Positions 53,004 to 53,179 of a stretch of DNA of 53,179 nt are shown piece after piece (positions within the stretch are counted from its first letter, which is position 1; each line of letters opens with the position of its first letter). The notes under the pieces are model-generated. The model did not search any database. It saw nothing but the letters and a program-made list of their open reading frames with translations, and was not told the origin of the DNA. A program made the position numbers and the translations under genes. Source of the stretch: JBDREC01 sp043820105 [NCBI: Pseudomonadota bacterium] (GTDB taxonomy: Bacteria > Bdellovibrionota_F > JAHFAK01); assembly GCA_043820105.1 (NCBI GenBank), contig JBDREC010000075.1, positions 1 to 53,179 on the forward strand, written 5' to 3'.

Positions 53004-53171
53004 ATGTCTTTTAAAAAATCTAATTTAATTTCCTTATCAATGCTCCTTCTTCTAATGTTTCAAACAATATTATCTGCACAAACTGCCGAGGTAAGGGTTA
53101 ATCCCGAAAGATCCAGAACATCGACTTTCCTTAATTATAAAATAAGGCTTGATAAAAGTAATAATAGATAA
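53004..53171 (+). CDS. short secreted protein or broken gene at window end
   Basis: 55 residues from ATG 53004 (SD GGGATGGTGG; an ATG at 52989 adds five). Sec signal peptide SLSMLLLLMFQTILSAQT, then EVRVNPERSRTSTFLNYKIR and a stop after only about 30 mature residues. The mature part looks like the start of a larger beta protein, so truncation by a frameshift or at a contig end is likely. The gap 52730-53003 shows no gene. Confidence 0.45.
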   Translation: MSFKKSNLISLSMLLLLMFQTILSAQTAEVRVNPERSRTSTFLNYKIRLDKSNNR

Positions 53172-53179
53172 TATAATAA

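Overview
The window is about 53 kb of AT-rich DNA (roughly one third G+C) from a Gram-negative bacterium. Evidence for this: many secreted lipoproteins, a type IV pilin, Sec signal peptides, sigma-54 type promoters, and a housekeeping cluster ftsH-cdaA-cdaR-glmM-pdxJ-nnrED-tsaE whose order resembles deltaproteobacteria in the old broad sense (Desulfobacterota, Myxococcota, Bdellovibrionota). Lineage is an inference; no rRNA or marker phylogeny is available here. The right end (about 53.0-53.18 kb) breaks off soon after a new signal peptide.

Layout. 0-5.4 kb: type IV pilin, then a minus-strand group (LysR regulator, galT, small membrane protein, sodium:solute symporter) that suggests galactose use, and a small secreted protein. 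5.4-10 kb: minus-strand operon (helix-repeat membrane protein, DUF885-like metallopeptidase, CDF metal transporter) and a large secreted FHA-like protein. 10-12.2 kb: sirtuin and a DUF4143 ATPase. 12.2-33.3 kb: accessory region with eleven minus-strand lipoproteins, most with long Gly-Asp spacers, calcium-type TSP3 repeats, FG-GAP repeats or a Cys-closed fibronectin-III-like C-terminal domain. Among them sit a HipBST toxin-antitoxin operon, a second DUF4143 ATPase, remnants of further ATPases, two truncated four-helix-bundle genes, and palindromic repeats. 33.3-45.7 kb: housekeeping block from ftsH to ffh, including the c-di-AMP cyclase CdaA with its regulator CdaR and glmM. 45.7-53 kb: tRNA-Gly, histidine kinase, response regulator, metallo-beta-lactamase-fold protein, three membrane proteins that look like very diverged complex I subunits (NuoA?/NuoH/NuoJ), a DciA-like protein and hemL.

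How the parts fit. Reading the minus strand, every lipoprotein transcription unit is preceded by a -24/-12 element (TGGCAC or TGGTAT, ten bases from GG to GC, then TTGCA/T). Six such sites cover all eleven lipoproteins, and a seventh precedes the FHA-like secreted protein. The lipoproteins therefore look like one sigma-54 regulon of exported surface proteins. Most also share an unusual GGGGG-type ribosome-binding site. This regulon, with its length-variable (GD)n spacers and a shared C-terminal domain I cannot assign to a named family, is the best candidate for an undescribed system in the window.

At the DNA level, intergenic gaps are filled with about twenty short tandem arrays of 7-bp (sometimes 8-bp) units. 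The unit differs from gap to gap, but the same unit types recur far apart. One array of 16 units forms the end of pdxJ. A small dispersed palindrome occurs twice in gaps and, in part, as the 3' end of ftsH.
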